Part shown: one piece after another, positions 62,823 through 64,000 of the stretch
Layout of the letters: each line of letters starts with the position of its first letter
How positions within the stretch are numbered: the stretch's first letter is position 1
Source: Herbaspirillum aquaticum
Lineage (GTDB): Bacteria; Pseudomonadota; Gammaproteobacteria; Burkholderiales; Burkholderiaceae_D
Length of the DNA: 64,000 nucleotides
NCBI RefSeq assembly: GCF_002213425.1
Contig: NZ_NJGV01000001.1
Span: 248,001-312,000, forward strand
Reading direction: 5' to 3'
The notes under the pieces: model-generated
Seen by the model: the letters and a program-made list of their open reading frames with translations, nothing else
Databases searched by the model: none
Told to the model about the DNA's origin: nothing
Made by a program: the position numbers and the translations under genes

Positions 62823-63262
62823 GCCAGCGCCTGCCCCAGGCCGCCAGCCCGGTCACCGTGCGCCATGTGAAGACCGACAAGGTCCCCGAACTGGCCGCGG
62901 CCACCTGGTCCAACTGCCTGGTGGTGGGCGACGAGGTCGTGATGTCCGGCATGACCGCACATCCGGCCTCACGCCAGCAGACGCTGGACCCTTACCAGCA
63001 GACGCTGGTGGTGCTGGGCAAGATCCGCGATCTGGTGGAGGCCGCTGGCGGCAGCGTCGGCAGTATCACCAAGCTGGTGATCTACGTCACCGACATCGCG
63101 CACAAGGACGAGGTGGGACGTGCCCGGCGCGACTTCTTCGGCACGCCTTATCCGTGCTCGACGCTGGTAGCGGTGAGCGCGCTGGTGTTTCCGGAGCTGA
63201 CCGTCGAGATCGATGCCTTTGCGCGGCTGGGTGCCGACCTGCGGCAAGCAGTGGCTGGTTGA
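62819..63262 (+). CDS. RidA/YjgF-family protein lacking the canonical Arg
   Basis: A 147-residue RidA-fold protein. The KLVIYVTDI and ELTVEIDAFARL blocks are conserved. At the position where RidA imine deaminases carry Arg (PxRSxVxV) this protein has Cys in PCSTLVAV, so standard enamine/imine deamination is doubtful. Relatives in catabolic operons include 2-aminomuconate deaminases. The start overlaps the Rieske gene by 4 bp (ATGA). Confidence 0.88.
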   Translation: MSQRLPQAASPVTVRHVKTDKVPELAAATWSNCLVVGDEVVMSGMTAHPASRQQTLDPYQQTLVVLGKIRDLVEAAGGSVGSITKLVIYVTDIAHKDEVGRARRDFFGTPYPCSTLVAVSALVFPELTVEIDAFARLGADLRQAVAG

Positions 63263-63323
63263 TACAAGCGGCTGCAAGTGGCATGACGCGGTTTGAACAA
63301 TCTGATGTGATGGTGGTGCATTC

Positions 63324-64000
63324 ATGAGCAGTCCTCTTATTTCCGTGCGCGTGCAGGCCATGCGCTTTGAAGCGCAAGGTGTGGTCAGCGTCGAACTGCG
63401 CCTGCCCGAAGGCGGCGAGCTGCCGGCCTTCGAGGCGGGTGCGCATATCGACCTGCATCTGGGCAATGGCCTGGTACGCAGCTATTCGCTGGCAAACTCG
63501 CCGGCCGAACGGCATCGCTATGTGGTCGGTGTGCTCAACGACCGTGGCAGTCGTGGTGGCTCGCGCTATGTGCATGAACAACTGCGGGTAGGTGCCAGCC
63601 TCACCATCTCGGCGCCGCGCAACAATTTTCCGCTGGAAGCAGCAGCACCATTGTCTGTACTGATCGCCGGTGGCATCGGCATCACGCCGATCTCCTGCAT
63701 GTATCACCACCTGCGCGCCCAGGGTCGCGAAGCGGTGTTGCACTACTGCGCCCGCTCCCGCAAGGAAGCGGCATTCACCGCAGAGCTGCTGGGTCAGCCC
63801 GGTGTGTCCAGCCACTTCGATGACGAGGCTGGCGCTCCACCTGACCTGCGGGCTTTCCTCGCTGCGCATCCGAAGGACGCACATTTCTATTGCTGCGGCC
63901 CGACGCCCATGCTCAACGCCTTCGAAAGCCTGTGCGAAGAACTGGGTCTGCCCAACGTCCACATCGAACGCTTTGCCGCCGAAAAGGTAGAGGCGGTCCA
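63324..64000 (+). CDS. VanB/PDR-family oxidoreductase, partial at window end
   Basis: The first 225 residues of a phthalate-dioxygenase-reductase-type protein. The flavin-binding motif RSYSLANSP and the NAD(P) motif GGIGITPI are present, as is YCCGPTPML at the end of the NAD domain. The C-terminal plant-type 2Fe-2S domain expected after it lies outside the window. It should supply electrons to the Rieske oxygenase. Confidence 0.9.
   Translation, partial: MSSPLISVRVQAMRFEAQGVVSVELRLPEGGELPAFEAGAHIDLHLGNGLVRSYSLANSPAERHRYVVGVLNDRGSRGGSRYVHEQLRVGASLTISAPRNNFPLEAAAPLSVLIAGGIGITPISCMYHHLRAQGREAVLHYCARSRKEAAFTAELLGQPGVSSHFDDEAGAPPDLRAFLAAHPKDAHFYCCGPTPMLNAFESLCEELGLPNVHIERFAAEKVEAV

Overview
The window comes from a GC-rich (about 62-65%) betaproteobacterium. 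Gene content and protein style (assimilatory narK-nirBD-nasA operon, Burkholderiales-type porin, dense LysR/AraC/IclR regulators, aromatic oxygenases) suggest Oxalobacteraceae, most like Herbaspirillum. That assignment is recognition by eye, not a database result. No rRNA, tRNA or CRISPR array was seen.

Region 1 (1-7.3 kb, minus strand) is a nitrate/nitrite assimilation operon: transporter (narK), NADH nitrite reductase (nirB, nirD), an FAD electron-transfer protein, and nitrate reductase (nasA, cut by the window edge). Its leader is unusually readable. It has a near-consensus sigma-54 promoter, two tandem hexaloop hairpins of the ANTAR-target type, then an intrinsic terminator just before the first gene. 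This indicates transcription antitermination by a NasT/NasR-type protein.

Region 2 (7.5-19.1 kb) holds housekeeping and envelope genes: YnfA, MgtC/SapB, a Gly-rich secreted protein, an AraC regulator, a PEBP-family protein, a possible GT-B glycosyltransferase, LrgAB, a LysR regulator, an Mla/Pqi-like lipid-transport operon and a porin. A 16-bp motif (GTGCAGAAAACGTCAG) recurs here in coding and non-coding DNA.

Region 3 (19.3-32.7 kb) has a periplasmic copper amine oxidase followed by an aldehyde dehydrogenase (amine to aldehyde to acid). Next come a low-GC SGNH-like gene and an envelope operon (DUF1329, DUF1302, RND/MMPL, YCF48-like) with an AraC/EutR-like regulator upstream.

Region 4 (33.3-41.7 kb) is a self-contained type I secretion locus. 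It encodes a 1105-residue RTX protein with a papain/C39-like peptidase domain embedded between two RTX blocks, then HlyB-, HlyD- and TolC-like components. An MFS transporter, a Cache-GGDEF(degenerate)-EAL protein and a sterol-desaturase-family protein follow (41.7-46.9 kb). After them lies about 1.3 kb of decayed DNA with autotransporter and IS3 orfA remnants.

Region 5 (48.2-64 kb, plus strand, running off the end) is a catabolic gene cluster of 18 genes. It contains a NitT/TauT-type ABC importer, two SDRs, a cupin, an alpha/beta hydrolase, an IclR regulator, a ThDP enzyme, an aspartate-dehydrogenase-like protein, an aldehyde dehydrogenase, a two-domain extradiol-type dioxygenase, a NicC-like flavin monooxygenase, two small proteins, a Rieske oxygenase, a RidA-family protein and a VanB-like reductase. 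A promoter with two matching palindromes, probable IclR operators, precedes it. The enzyme set points to oxidation and ring cleavage of an aromatic or N-heteroaromatic compound, but the substrate cannot be named from sequence alone.
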